Source of the DNA: Eretmocerus hayati
Taxonomy: Eukaryota > Arthropoda > Insecta > Hymenoptera > Aphelinidae
Assembly (NCBI GenBank): GCA_029851415.1
Contig: CM056744.1
Location: 96,939,338-97,003,337, forward strand
Direction of reading: 5' to 3'
DNA: 64,000 nucleotides
Notes under the pieces: model-generated
The model's database searches: none
Told to the model about the DNA's origin: nothing
What the model saw: the letters and a program-made list of their open reading frames with translations, nothing else
Shown here: in pieces, positions 10,401 through 22,526 of the stretch
Position numbering within the stretch: position 1 is the stretch's first letter
Layout of the letters: each line of letters opens with the position of its first letter
Position numbers and translations under genes: made by a program

Positions 10401-12494
10401 CTCCAATTGAGGCTAGCTTATCAGCTCTGCGAACAATTTTAAACGATAAATTTGAATCTCAAATGAACTATTTTCACGTGATTCTATTCTCATAGTGATG
10501 CGCATGTGGTCCACGGTACTTCAACTCTTCCAAGTCGTTCTGATGATTGGAGGATACTTCCAATATACAAAAACTGATCTTGAATCCTTCATGTCCACTT
10601 TAGTAATGTAAATCTTTGGAATAGGTCACTTTTGATTTCTTCCCTTGATAAGACTGTAAGAAACCAGATTTTGACCATTCAGTTGTTTGCGGAATATGAA
10701 ATCGAGATGATCGATCAGACATAAGATTCCATAATTTCTTTATACACAATATAGAACTTGGTCTCAACGTGCTCCAAATGACGGTGAAGAATGCTCCTTA
10801 TAACCGGAGCTGATTCAATCTATTAAGTATGGTAACCACGTATCCTACTAATCTGGAAAACCTTGGAAACCTGGAAATTTCATGGAAAAAGTTGAAAAAG
10901 CCTTGAAATCTTTGGTATTTCTGGAATTTGGGGCGACATCTCAATCATCCTGGAAATTCCACTTACTTCGAAATGTTTTCTTTTATCAGATATGAATTTA
11001 GCAAGTATTTGGGACGTTCCTCATTTCAAATTAGCGCGTGTTAAATTTGATGATATTTTATCAAAAATAGATGAAAAAGTCCTGAATGAATGATGTCATC
11101 ACCATTCTTGGTTCTATACATTTTTGTTAAAAGAATAAATTGACCCATCACAGTGTGCCTGGGAAAACTTTCAATGCGACCAAAAAAATCACATAAAAAA
11201 TTCTAAAGAGATTTTGGAAAACGCTGCACCAACAACAACCATGTCTTTTTTGAAGAAAAAAAACCCACAACTTTCATTTTCTATATAGTTTGAGAGTTAT
11301 TGAAGTCCAATTGATAAGTCCTAGAAATTTCATCATTTTACTCCTGAAAAACCTGGAAAAGTCATGAGAATTGATTCAATACTCTGAGTAGGAATCCTGG
11401 CAACGAACGAGATTTAGAAAACTCGTTATAATCGAGTTTCATTCTGTTGTTATAACCGCTTGTTATAATCGACTTTTATTGTATTCTCTCTTATACCTTA
11501 GGAATTCACAAAAAAGTAAAACTTAATAAATGCTCTACAAAAATATTTCTCGTATGTATACAATCTGTCTATTACATAGGGTATAATATATCGATATTGA
11601 TAATTTCTCTCGATCGTGATAATATTAATATCAACCTCCGCTATTCTCATGATTTTTTTTATTATTACAGGTGGTAGTACCAAAGGCAAAAGGCGAGATC
11701 CTCGGCGTAGTGATAGTCGAATCAGGCTGGGGATCAATGCTTCCAACCGTTGTGATAGCAAATCTTGCACCTGCCGGTGCAGCAGCACGCTGTGGTCAGC
11801 TCAATATTGGTGATCAGATAATTGCCATAAACGGTGTATCACTAGTCGGACTGCCTTTATCTACCTGTCAAACATACATAAAAAACTCAAAAAATCAGAC
11901 AGTTGTTAAACTGACAGTTGTCCCATGTGCTCCGGTTGTCGAAGTCAAGATAAAACGACCCGATACCAAGTATCAACTCGGTTTCAGCGTTCAAAATGGT
12001 GTAATATGCAGCTTGCTTAGAGGTGGCATAGCCGAGAGAGGTGGTGTACGCGTTGGGCATCGTATTATTGAAATCAACAATCAGAGCGTTGTTGCTGTAC
12101 CCCATGAAAAAATTGTCAATCTTCTTGCTACCTCTGTCGGCGAGGTACGTTTGTATTCATTCTATAAAACTCAATTGTTCCTTGAATCTTTTCCTGTTGC
12201 TGATTGATTCACAAAGTCATGCATGAGCTCAAAGTGCCATTCAATGATTATTTGTTCACTTGAGTCCCGATTGTCCCTCCAAATAAAAAAATTCAGAGCT
12301 CAAGTTTCAAGATTTTTTTTACAAGAACTCATAGCGTTGTAGACGACAGTGATCGAATAACTCAATATATTTCTCCAACCATGAGATCCAGACAATAATC
12401 TTTTTACATTTTGACTTTTCAGATTTTGATGAAAACAATGCCCACGTCGATGTTTCGACTTCTCACTGGGCAGGAGTCACCAGTGTACATATAA
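1079..12494 (+). CDS. X11/Mint (APBA family): X11/Mint (APBA) adaptor protein, gene model
   Basis: Multi-exon gene for the X11/Mint adaptor, a scaffold that binds APP-family tails through its PTB domain and membrane or synaptic partners through two PDZ domains. The main model joins 1079-1489, 9864-10295, 11671-12144 and 12423-12494, all phase 0, giving about 462 residues. PTB spans about residues 99-265, followed by tandem PDZ domains ([15 protein letters not shown] and [10 protein letters not shown]) and the family's C-terminal PVYI. The second PTB half and both PDZ domains read almost like vertebrate APBA1. An alternative first-half PTB exon (7359-7832) and a 6-nt microexon candidate (8953-8958) lie in the introns. 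The N-terminus is short compared with vertebrate X11alpha, and I see no Munc18- or CASK-binding region, so more 5' coding exons could exist for other isoforms. Domain recognition is certain; isoform structure is inferred. Confidence 0.9.
1490..7358 (+). other. Intron/upstream interval between PTB exons A and B
   Basis: 5.9 kb without a convincing exon. It holds an 18-bp palindrome (2761-2778), a 742-bp foldback element (5292-6033), a small hairpin (about 6667-6752) and a CAT/CAC run near 7186-7206. If exon B uses its own promoter, that promoter should lie here, but none is evident. Confidence 0.5.
5292..6033. repeat. Foldback (inverted-repeat) element
   Basis: The two halves are reverse complements with scattered mismatches. 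The outer ends read ACAATACCGT and, reversed, ACAGTACCGT. Inner anchors are CAGCTGATGTAATT near 5467 and its complement near 5872. The centre is near 5660. It carries no coding capacity and is probably a non-autonomous DNA transposon. Confidence 0.7.
7359..7832 (+). CDS. X11/Mint exon B: alternative first half of PTB
   Basis: An open frame runs from 7215 to a stop after 7884 and contains no ATG before the PTB-like part, so it must be entered by splicing. The best acceptor is the AG at 7357-7358, after a pyrimidine tract at 7291-7318. That gives 158 codons, phase 0 at both ends. The content is a Gln/Pro-rich start, a Glu run (GAA/GAG repeat, about 7500-7540), an acidic Ser stretch, and then a PTB first half ([13 protein letters not shown] ... 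[11 protein letters not shown]) with an inserted Arg/Lys-rich loop. It ends at exactly the same protein position and phase as exon A (SRIK versus NRIK). The donor AAG|GTGCAC is weak, suggesting regulated use. Start coordinate is uncertain. Confidence 0.65.
7833..9863 (+). other. Intron within PTB coding region
   Basis: AT-rich intron. Apart from the microexon candidate at 8953-8958 I see no exon, repeat or RNA gene in it. Confidence 0.6.
8953..8958 (+). CDS. Candidate 6-nt microexon in X11 PTB domain
   Basis: GCTCTG (Ala-Leu) sits between a good acceptor (a pyrimidine-rich stretch ending CGTGTAG) and a consensus donor GTAAGT. It lies in the intron that interrupts the PTB domain between the RIK and APDGESQP positions. 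Six bases keep phase 0. The site is where vertebrate X11 proteins, as I recall, carry a short extra insert encoded by a small exon. The call is inference from splice signals only. Confidence 0.4.
9864..10295 (+). CDS. X11/Mint exon: second half of PTB and linker
   Basis: 144 codons, phase 0-0, acceptor TTTACGTACAG, donor GAG|GTCAGT. It begins [18 protein letters not shown] and continues with [40 protein letters not shown] and the long C-terminal PTB helix ([15 protein letters not shown]). The autoinhibitory-type linker [21 protein letters not shown] to PDZ1 follows. It is near-identical to vertebrate X11 over most of its length. Confidence 0.93.
10296..11670 (+). other. Intron between PTB and PDZ exons
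   Basis: No exon seen. It contains an imperfect repeat unit around 10,839-11,405 rich in CTGGAAA-type motifs, with loosely inverted ends (GTAACCACGTATCCTACT and the complement of AGTAGGAATCCTGGCAAC). Confidence 0.45.
11671..12144 (+). CDS. X11/Mint exon: tandem PDZ1-PDZ2
   Basis: 158 codons, phase 0-0, acceptor TTTTTTATTATTACAG, donor GAG|GTACGT. PDZ1 starts [19 protein letters not shown] and includes [23 protein letters not shown]2 starts [20 protein letters not shown] and includes [21 protein letters not shown]. The order, spacing and carboxylate-binding loops are those of the X11/Mint family. Confidence 0.94.
12423..12494 (+). CDS. X11/Mint last exon
   Basis: 23 codons and TAA after acceptor TTTGACTTTTCAG. 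It encodes [20 protein letters not shown] followed by VYI. The terminal PVYI tail is diagnostic of X11 proteins and folds back on PDZ1 in vertebrate relatives. Confidence 0.93.
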   Translation: MLMKTMPTSMFRLLTGQESPVYI

Positions 12495-15400
12495 ATAAGA
12501 CTGTGAGTTCATCAATTTAGTTTGATGACAGTGAACAGACAATATACTCGCCATTTCAACGTACCTTCGTACATCATCAGTGAATAGTGAATTAGATGGA
12601 AGGGAACGAGACGATGTGAATATCTACGTGTAAAATTCAAATTCCTCATCGTCAGCAGCGTAATTGAAACTCAATAATATCTGTTTAAGCTTTATAATTA
12701 ATTTATCATCAACATTATTATTAATATGGCTCTCATTGATATCATGATAACGCTGTCATCATCATTCTGCGAGATAACTCAATAGTCAGTGGGGTTCTTT
12801 CGTCGATTATCTTGAAAGATCCGAACGGTGGCATTTTTTCCATGTTTTCGATTGACATTGCATTGGAATGCCTAAAATATTCAGAGATGAAATGCTGAAA
12901 TAATATGGTGACCGTAACTTTTGCTCAACATTGTAAAAAAATTGCGAATGAATCCAGGATTTTTGGTAAGGAACTTAGATCAAAGATGTTATGCAGCGTA
13001 CTCATATTAAATCTGAGGTTAGGAAAAGCTATCTGAATAATCGTTATTGAATATGAAACTTGGAAAGACATACACATATTTCAGGTAGGCAGTATTTATG
13101 AAGAATTTTTTTTACAACGAGCTACGTTCAAACTAAGAAAAGAATCGACGGAAGAATCTCACCGCAAACTATTAGCACTTTCAATTACACTATTAAACTA
13201 AGAAAATGTTTGACATGGCATTTCTCCTACGAGTGTATATTTAAAAGAAATAAGCACTTGATAACAGAAATAAGCACAATGCTGGGGATCGTCGTTGAGA
13301 GTGATGACAAAATTGTACATTGTAGGCATGAACATGATCCAAAATTGAGAAACAAAACGACAAAGATAGATGGAGAAATTTATTAGATGTGCAGTTTGTA
13401 GATTTCAGATACCTTCGGCTCATGTAATGCGTCAGACGTTTCTTTTCTATTATTCCTTGTTCCTAGATTTGTCTGAAGAGGACATTTCCACGCCGAAGTA
13501 ATCTGAGACGTTGATCAAATTGATGAAGTTAAATCCATTATAGATGCTAATTGTCGGATGATTGAAAATATAACGAGCGCGCTGAGAATTTCTGGTTGCC
13601 CAGCTCCTACTACTGATTCACGTTCATATCACAGTTCTTCATGAATTCAAGAAACTTGCGCATTTTTCTCCCTAATTCAAGGTTGAATCTAATCACCCCG
13701 TGGGTAGCATGCCTCTCATGTAAAGAGAAGTTAGCAAAAACTCTGAAATTGAATTGACGAAATTGATCAATTTTATACTCGAAATCACGAAAAATGATGC
13801 ATGTCGGATTCCAATTCAAATCCTTCATTAATTTTACCGTCTAAATTTGTTGTTGGGGTTGTATCTGAGAATTATGAGTGTTTTTGTTCACAAAAACGAT
13901 CCAATCATCTTAATCATGAATCGTTGATTCTCCCTATATGATCATAACGGTGTCTCAAAAAGAGACGCACAGAGTTCAAACAATTGTGCTTCGGCGTGAC
14001 AAGTTGCAGATACCCAATATTTCATTTTCAATGCTTGAGTAGCTTCTTTGAAGGAAATTTCACGACCTTCGTGCTCATAACTATTTCAACAAATTACGGA
14101 CGAGTACTTTTCATTCTTGGAGGCATAATCTGAACCCTAGTGCTTTTTGGCTTCAAAAATTGAAAAATGATGATGATTGATCAAAAATTCATGAAGGACT
14201 GAACTTCAGAGTGTAAAGAGGTGATGAGTAGTAGAACATATGTAGAATGGCCGAATTAGCGATATCAACCATCCTCATGGAGAATTTTGTAAAGGCTATC
14301 CTGATACCTGAAGTCCTTCAGTTGCAGAACTCCTATCGAACATATTCTCACTCAATTAAACTTTCCCAAACACTTTTTTGTAGCAGCTCAAAAGAAGATT
14401 ACTTTTATTTTTACTTTCTGAATCGTTCCTTATCCAACTTTCGTTCGACGTATCTCATAGCGTTTCTATGAGCGAGTAGCATGTATGCACTAAATTTTGT
14501 TATCATGGTATTGCGCCAACTTTTGAGTTTTCTAGTACATTAATGTTTTGTCATCGTCTTATGCATTTTGTCTCAGACTCATCAGCTCTTTCGTCATAAA
14601 TATATTGGACCTTTACGACAGAACTTATTGTGCACTCTTAGAGAATTCATGCTATTTTGAGTATATTGATCTAAGCAAAAACCCAAACCATCTACGGGAT
14701 CAATCAATGCATCAAAACGGGATGGCTAGTATCAAAGACGGTAAAAGAATGTGAAAGTTTAATCTAGTCATTACAAATTAAGGATAAAAAAAGAAAGAGC
14801 TATATATTTATTCAAGAGAACGGAATAGACAAGATGGCCTAGAGAATGGCATACCCCTTGTTACCTAGAATTTCTCACTGATTTCAATTTGGCTAACATT
14901 TAGCATCATACAGAAAAATGGCAACTTTCGACCTCGTAAAAAGGGATGCCTTGTTTAATTTTTTTTTTTTTCCACTCAAACCACCGCTTTTAATCCCAGA
15001 AAACAATTGAGGTAACTATTTACACCTAAAATGTTGAATTTTCATAAATATTCCCGTATCACTCGGAGAAATATTTTCAAATACCGTGTAGTCTTAGAAG
15101 CGCCGTGAATGAAAAAATTCTAGTTGTCAGTTTTTAGATTATTCGCTTTCGGAGAGAGTTTGAATGACGAAGATGTTACTACTTCGTAATTGTGTCCTCT
15201 TAAAAATAGCTTGTACAAATTATAATTGCTGAATTGCTTAGACTGACAGTGGAGATCGAATGTGTGAGATTTTTTGTTGCAAATCATGAAAGAGTCGCGC
15301 ACAATTTAACTCTCCTCGTTATATATTTTGCGGACACACAGAGTAAGAAAAACCGTATAATGTAGAGGAAGCATTGATCAAGGTCGAGTGTTTCTAGCGG

Positions 15401-18349
15401 CGATTTTTCCTGACCAAATCGAATGTGTGGTCAGGATATGCCTTATTTTGTACGTATCATACAGTATTTCATATTATTTGCATTTATTGTAGAGGATATT
15501 TGAATTTTGTGAATGCTCAATATTGACATGTAAATAGAAAGTTAGACACCGTTATGTACGGCTCATCGTGAGAAGTATTCTCAAATTGTGCAAATATTAT
15601 GAGAGAATTCTTTGCATTTGATGAATAGCAAATTCAATAAAAATCCATGAGAATATTTTTTTATGAAAGGTAGATAGTGAATTGCAGAGATGCATTACCA
15701 TATACAGCATATTATGTTGTAATCAGCGCACTTGAGTATCTTTTCTAAACACGATAAATACAATTACGTATAATGAAAGGAATTTCTGCTGCTAGCATTC
15801 ACAATATTGATATCTTCCTCTTACAATTACCCCCTGTAATATTCTGCTTGCAACTTTTCTCGAATGAGAATTTTTTACCGATATTCTCAACATTTGCTCA
15901 TACCAATCTGATGTATCTGAATAAAATCTAAAAATTTCAGGTGATTTCTATTCGTATTTATACTTGGATGAATTATTTGGGAAGCGATACTCACATCGTC
16001 ATCAGATCTCACGAATGTATGAAGTGGCTCTGGTTACTAAATGTGTGAAACCATTCCTGTTGTGATTAGGCATCGTTTTTAAAATCACTCATTGCTCAAC
16101 CAACCAACTGGTTGTTTTTAAACAAATTCAGAATAAATTTCAGTAAGAGGAAAGATGAAAAGTTCTGTTAAAAATGTGAAAAAGTTTTGGACATTTTTCT
16201 TGAGATGTTGAGCTAAAAGCCAAATTAGTGTGAGCACCGAGACACACTTGTTGAGTAAACAAGAGGTAATGTATTGCTTTTTTCAAATTTTTTGACTGCA
16301 AGATATTCGAGGATGAATATCTGCAAAAAACGCGAATGAAATACAAATCAGAGACTGTGTAATACGAGTATTTGATAATAATGCCTTTTTAAATCGGCTT
16401 TGACAAATAATATGTCACGTTATACGAGATTGACAAACTAAAAGAAATCTCGCGAAGTTTGCAACAAAAAAAATGAGCAATTAAAAGTTCATGAGCCTTT
16501 GAAGCTTTTTGCATAAATTTATAAATTCGAAGTTAGCATGTGTTAAAATGAAAAAGAAAATACTCATGTAACACAAAATGCCATACCTTTCTTAAGAGGA
16601 CACACACATGATTACAGATTCATGGACTTGACTTACCTAAAAAGTATATGTAGATGAAAAATGGAATTAGAATGAAATTAAGAGTGAGACAAGAAACAAA
16701 ACATGAAGAAAGTTGTGGAAATCGTGCGATTTTTGATGACTAACTTGGATGAATTGAAGAAAAAGTTATTATATATATATATGAAGTTTTACATAAATGA
16801 TTAGGGCTTGCGCAATTGGCTTCAGAATGTCGCGAGGTTTTAAAAAGAAAAAGCAGGCTGAGAAGGAAAATATCATGGCTACCTTTATCAATGTTTGTGA
16901 ATGTATTATAAATTATGGTTAACAAGTAAGCGAGCTATTGAATGTGTATATGGTAATACTATATTAGCCCATACAAAGACAACAATAAACTGTAATTTTG
17001 AATTTGAAGTGTAATTAATTTACCTCATCGCGAGTAACTGCAGAAATCTTGCTCGCTTCGTAAGTATGGTTCATCTCCTTCCTCTCTGTTTAGTGTGAGT
17101 ATAGCTATGATCGTTATTTTTGTACATATATACAATATTTGTATTGCATATTACCAATAGTTTAACTGATAGTGAATGCATACTCTTTTTGTTCAAAGTC
17201 ATCACACGTGTGATACAAAGAAAAAAGAGTCGTTAGGAACGGTCACGGTTCAGATCAATATTATCAACCATATAATTTATAATTTCTTTTTTTATTTTAC
17301 TTTATAAAAGTACTTGATTTTCAAACAATCATTTTCGCACTCAATCAATTCGTTATACAATAAACGAGAAATAGTATTATCTACAAAAAAGGAATACCTC
17401 ATTATTTTACGAAAAATTAAAACTAGGATATCTGATTCACCATTTGTTGAAATGTATTCAATATATCAATTTCAGCTTAGAAAACCAGCAAATGAATCTT
17501 CTCAGAAGAATTTCTATCTTCTTAGAACGAAAGTACAATCATTTATATAAAATTCATTTTACAAATATATAACTTTAGCATCGGCAAAAATTGCATGCAC
17601 GAGTCGACAAGTTATTTTCACTAGTTTACAAGCCATTCAAATAAAAAACAATCTGTTAGATGATTAATTGCAACCTTCGACGTTAAATCCTGAAAGTTGC
17701 ATTCGAAAACAACTAATTAGAAACTGTTTATTGATATTCCTTGGAATCATCATATGAACTATCCCTCTCTTAGAAGATAATTTTTGATAATTTGGGAATC
17801 GAAGTTTGAGGTAGAAGAAGCAAGGTTCCTCTACAAATTATGAAATTAAGATAAAAATCATCCATTTCCTTGGAAATAAGTTCGCCGATTGAAGAAAAAA
17901 ACTGTTCAAAAGATGTCTTTGACGATATTATTGCTTTCAGCATTTTTAATGCGGTATAGAAAACAAATATCATTCGCGTAGACATCGCATTTGATGGAAC
18001 GGAAAAACGGTGGATTATTTTTCAAGCACAAAACGATATCCTTACTTTTTCCGCTCGACGGCTCACAAGGTGATTTTGTGACGGAACTCAGATAATGGGA
18101 CGGAGAGCAGAATGAAATGTGACTTGAGGAAATACCAGTGAAGAAGTGAGAGAATTAGTGGAGAAATGATTAGAAAGCTTGTTTTCATGTTTCAACATTT
18201 GCACCCGAAGATACATCAAAAAGATTAAGAAAGACGTTTTCTTGCTCAACTGCTCTCAGCTTGATCTGGCTTTTCAGATGTTTTATAAGCTTATTGCAGA
18301 AGACAGTTGCACAGACCTTTGCCTTTAACAATGAAGATACTGGTGGAGA
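12495..18349. other. X11 3' UTR and intergenic region
   Basis: No coding exon recognised. The first canonical AATAAA on the plus strand that I find after the X11 stop is at 15636-15641, with others near 15,920, 16,133 and 16,983. The 3' UTR could therefore exceed 3 kb, unless weaker signals such as AATAAT near 12,672 are used. On the minus strand, AATAAA (complement at 17,727-17,732) may end the Ubc13 transcript. ORFs of 60-80 codons here look random. Confidence 0.45.
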
Positions 18350-18560
18350 TCAATTGTCCATTGCGTATCTGCGCGTCCATTCTTTTGCGTTCCGTATGGC
18401 CTCACTCTCGTTGATTTTCCAGAGCTCGGCTACATCATTAGCTAAAGGATCATCAGGGTTAGGTGCACTCAGCAACGCTTGTATGGATAATAAGACTGTT
18501 CGTATTTGTAATGCTGGACTCCATTTGTCTTTCAGAATATCCAAACAAATTCTGCCAAGT
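18350..18560 (-). CDS. Ubc13 exon 2
   Basis: Starts after acceptor TTGTTTCAG, completing Arg82, then [20 protein letters not shown] with catalytic Cys87. It ends ...TRRYAMDN followed by TGA (18350-18352). The splice joins cleanly in frame. Confidence 0.96.
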
Positions 18561-20048
18561 CTGAAACAACGTTTTGAAAATTGTTAGGATAAAATGAGTT
18601 TTCTTCTTGGATTGCTCCGGTTTTAGTCGTTAAAATAGCAGAATTGCTAGAGAATCGTACAGGAATAGCAGTATGGGAAAATATCTACTTGTGAATCTTG
18701 TTACTGTAATCTTGTGAAAATCGTCGTGTACTCGTTGAATTTATCAACTTGAAACAATTCTGAACATTTAAGATCTTGTAGTGCTAGTTGATTTGAAAAT
18801 ATAAATTTTGAATAAATCTCGTGCCTAGCTGTACGATAGGTTATTGCGATTTACTGAAGAGTTGGAAATGAATTCGCTTTGGATACTTGGATTTCAAATC
18901 ATTTAGTAGAAGGTTGTTAGCAAAGCAACCAAAACTCGTATGAAGTGACAGAGGGATTCCAAGTTATCACTGTAAATTTTGAAAAAAAACAAGAGAGTCT
19001 GGAGATCATCTTGATTGGATACTGACAACTTTCAAAATGATTGCAGAAACTTTCAAAAATAGTTTGTGGTTTCTAAAGATTATTTGAGATCCAAATAGAT
19101 AGATAAGATAAAATGAGACAAAAGTTACAAAGACGCACGGAGGTAGCTTATTTTGATCAAAGAGGTGTGCAAAATTATTTTAAATACTAGGAACTGTGAT
19201 GTACCAAGACTCTTGGCTGACTCATTTTTGATGAGGGAAGGAATACTCCCTCAAAAACTGGAAACTACAGGAAACCTCTACTGTATCGTTGAATTAATTC
19301 ATTGATTTTGCCTCCTTAACAATGATTTGAGATGACACTACAGTATCTGATTCTGTAATAGAATACCACACAGACTATCAAGTAAATTTTCTAAGAAGCT
19401 GTTCAACACTACTCTCAAACCACTTCACCATGTGAATTGTTGAATGCTTCATGCCATTCATTGAAATAAAATAGAATAAAATGAAAGCCTGTAATTCTCT
19501 TCCAAACAATATTCAAGCCATCGAAAGCAAAATTGGTTTTAGGAGTGTAGTGAAAAATAGAACATTAGCCTTCTACGATTGATTTATGAGAATATGTATT
19601 CATTTTGTATCACGAAACATATTGAATGTTAAGCGTTTATATCAAAATTTATTATGCGCCACATATGAGCTACATTGTTGTGGACAGGATTGCCCGTACT
19701 GTTGTTAATAAAGAAAAAGAATAAAGAAAAATGAGACAAAATTGACTACTCCAATTGATCAATTCAAATGATCAGAATTCAGAATATCAAAGATTATATT
19801 TACCTGTCTATGTTTGGGTGGTAGATTTTAGTGATAAATCTAACTTTTGGGGCAGACATCGGATAGTCCTCTGGGAGGAACAACTCTAGTTTGAAGAGGC
19901 CACCCTCAAAGGGTGAATCTTCAGGGCCTGTGACTATTACATGAAAGTATCTGGCATTTGTTTCATCAGGAACTGCGCTTATGCCTGGTACAGGCTCTTG
20001 CATCAATCTTTGAGTCTCTTTGATAATCCTTCGAGGTAACGCAGCCAT
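18350..20048 (-). CDS. ben (UBE2N/Ubc13): Ubc13/UBE2N ubiquitin-conjugating enzyme (bendless orthologue), gene model
   Basis: Complete two-exon gene, join of 20048-19804 and 18560-18350, encoding 151 residues (vertebrate UBE2N has 152). E2 enzyme that, with a Uev1/Mms2 partner, builds Lys63-linked ubiquitin chains in DNA-damage tolerance and immune/JNK signalling. In flies the orthologue is bendless, needed for the giant-fibre synapse. Visible features are the HPN motif (77-79), active-site Cys87 in [12 protein letters not shown], the RING-binding positions Met64 and Ser96-Pro97-Ala98, and a C-terminal LYAM-type helix here ending RRYAMDN. Identity is certain. The reading frame is intact with no odd residues at functional sites. 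Confidence 0.97.
18561..19803 (-). other. Ubc13 intron
   Basis: 1,243-bp GT-AG intron. I see no further exon or repeat in it. Confidence 0.7.
19804..20048 (-). CDS. Ubc13 exon 1
   Basis: 81 codons plus two bases, from ATG at 20048 ([20 protein letters not shown]) to the codon for Arg82 split by the intron, donor ACAG|GTAAAT. It includes the N-terminal helix, the beta-sheet ([29 protein letters not shown]) and KIYHPN. The N-terminus matches UBE2N, which fixes the start. Confidence 0.96.
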
Positions 20049-20070
20049 GATTGTATTCGATTCTTACAAT

Positions 20071-20954
20071 CTGAAAAAGGTAAGCAATGAAATCATCACA
20101 TAAAGTACAGAATTGGTGAACATGGAAATTGAGTATCACTCAAGACTATCGTGTTTTATCTGAAACATGGAAATACTGAACTCCTCCACTACGGTTGACA
20201 TATCGACTTTGTTTGCAAAAAATTCAGAGGCTCTTAGGTTTAATCAATAGTGAATATACTCAATAGATCAACTCATGAGGGTTGGGGGATCTTGAAATTA
20301 GTTGAGCAAATAATCAAGGCACTAAGAATGTGATTTCAGCAGCCTGTAAGAAACAGGGTCTAATGGGGAGAAAGTAAATTTTCTAGTGCAAGCACGGTCG
20401 TACGTGTGTAGAATTTGTTGGGAAGTTTAAACATTACATGTTAGTCATAGGTTAGGTGATTTTTGATTTCGCTCAAGGAAATACCAAAAGAAACTTTGAG
20501 ATATGAGTATTCAAGAGTGGAAATGTTTGCTGTTCCAAACACATAAAAGAATAGAATACAAAAGACTATCTTTGATGAGCATTATTGTATTCCAACTAAT
20601 GATTCATGAAAGAATGATACATCTTTCTTCCTGTTCACTCTGAGCTCACAAACAGAGAGAAGATCAGCATCAGATTCGTTCTATGAAGTGAGAAAATAGA
20701 TTCTATAGTGCTTACAAAGCGATAATAATTCCAGAATTCCTAATTTTAAAATGTGTAGAAAATGAATAGAGTTTGGCCACAAACACCAGGTCTCAAAGTT
20801 GACTAAAAACCGGGTACCTGTCCAAGTGGTAAAAACCATGTAAAAACAGCTGAGGCTACCCCAGAAGCCGGGTTTCAGTCGGCAGCAAGATAATGTTACA
20901 CATTTCAAGTTACCATGCAATTACGATAATATAAGATATACCTTAGTAACGTAC
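20071..20954 (-). other. Probable 5' UTR intron of Ubc13
   Basis: Interval between the inferred UTR exon and the ATG exon. No coding or repeat signal seen. Confidence 0.45.
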
Positions 20955-21300
20955 CTTGGCCGGTCGATCTTGGCTACTTTTTGTCCGGGAGATTCTTGAT
21001 CCTGCCGTGACGATGCTGCTTATTGAGGGTATGCTGCTGATAAATCTATCCAGTAAAGCTGAGGATGCGCCGTGATCCTGGCGCAATGACTGACTCCTGG
21101 AATTAATAGAGCCGACGGAGACGACGGCGTCGAAGCGACAAATCGATTTTCCTGGATATTGTTGAAGCAATTTTTTTTTCTAAGCCAGCCACTGCCAGAC
21201 TGCAGCACAGCTATACAACGGGGGCGATCCTCGTCTCACTTGTTCCCTCGATCTTTTCGGGGTGCGTGTGTGTATTGTGAGTATGTGTGCGCGTGCGGGG
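20955..21300 (-). other. Probable 5' UTR exon of Ubc13
   Basis: On the minus strand a consensus donor AAG|GTACGT lies at 20955/20954. A matching acceptor (TACCTTTTTCAG) lies just before the ATG exon, whose 5' end would be 20070. The GC-richer stretch upstream of the donor fits a non-coding first exon. Its 5' end (about 21,200-21,400) is a guess. Confidence 0.5.
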
Positions 21301-22526
21301 CTAGGTATTAGCTCGTCTTCGAGAACTGCAGCTTCTTTAGTAACCTTCAAAATTTTGAATTTCAAAGTACTTATTGTACCTACAGGTTTTTTTCACTTTT
21401 CTTTCATGTATGCCTCATTAATAATTTGGAGACGAATCGATTCTTTCGAAGCTGATGATGGCTGATGGTGCGAAATTGCGAATAATACAACGGCGGCCCG
21501 GACAATGCAGTTGTTGATAAGGAAGGGCCCTCTCATTGAACAGTGCACTTCATGGGAATCCCCGGTGATTATTTTGTAAAAACAGCGATTTTAACGAATT
21601 CTTTGCTAATTTTGAAAAATTTAGTGCTCTGGAAGTGCATCCTTCTACACGGTGGGTAGGGAAGGCTGGAAAGTCGAAAGTCAATTAAATGAAGACAAAT
21701 TCTTGTGGGGTTTGATTATTAGTTGTCTCTACGATCATTTTCCAACAAGGATAAGAAAAATCTGGCACCGTCGCTGGATTTTAAATAAAGTCGATTTTTT
21801 TATTTTTCCATGGTAAAAGGAGTGTAAAAATTAGTCTCTTTCGCGGTCTTCCGTCTTTGTACGATTTTACCGTAATAACTCGTCGGGAGGAATGGATTTT
21901 ATCAAAAAATGTAAAGAGTACTTTTTTGTAGATTTTTGGAAATTTAGAAATAAGTTTGTTCTCATTTATCAACATGGAGGGAACAGCCACTGTGAGACAC
22001 TCAGGCGGGAAGAAAAATACTGTAAAAAGTTTGAAGTTCCTTGCAATTTTTTTTTAAATTTCTTCAATTTCCTCTGGATGGATCCAGTTCTTCTATAAAT
22101 GTAAGCATATACTAACTTACGGATCTTCAAAACATCAACAAAAAACGATGGTATAGATTTTGCGATAGAACTGTACTTTTTCTGGTTTATAAAGGTAACG
22201 GTCGGTTTTCCGTCTTATTTGTGATGATCCAATCCAAAAATCCAGATTCTCAGAGAACTAGGTATTCTTGCGTTTATGTTCAATAATTTTTTTTTATCGT
22301 GTCAAGTAAGAAAATATTGACGTAGCGTGCTTCTTATATTGAATCACCTGCACGCAACTATGGCTAATTGTAACTATATATAATTATAATTATATTATAA
22401 CTAAGTATGGCTAATACTTCTAATTCGTGGCTCTACAAACTGGAGCGACCATTAAGAGAAAAGATGGAAAATTTAGAAATTTAACGACGACGATCAAAAC
22501 TGTGATAGTGGAAGGAGTGACTGTTG
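21301..22526. other. Ubc13 upstream region
   Basis: AT-rich intergenic DNA, with a short direct duplication of a TATGGCTAAT-like unit around an AT-only core near 22,360-22,415. No gene seen. Confidence 0.4.
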
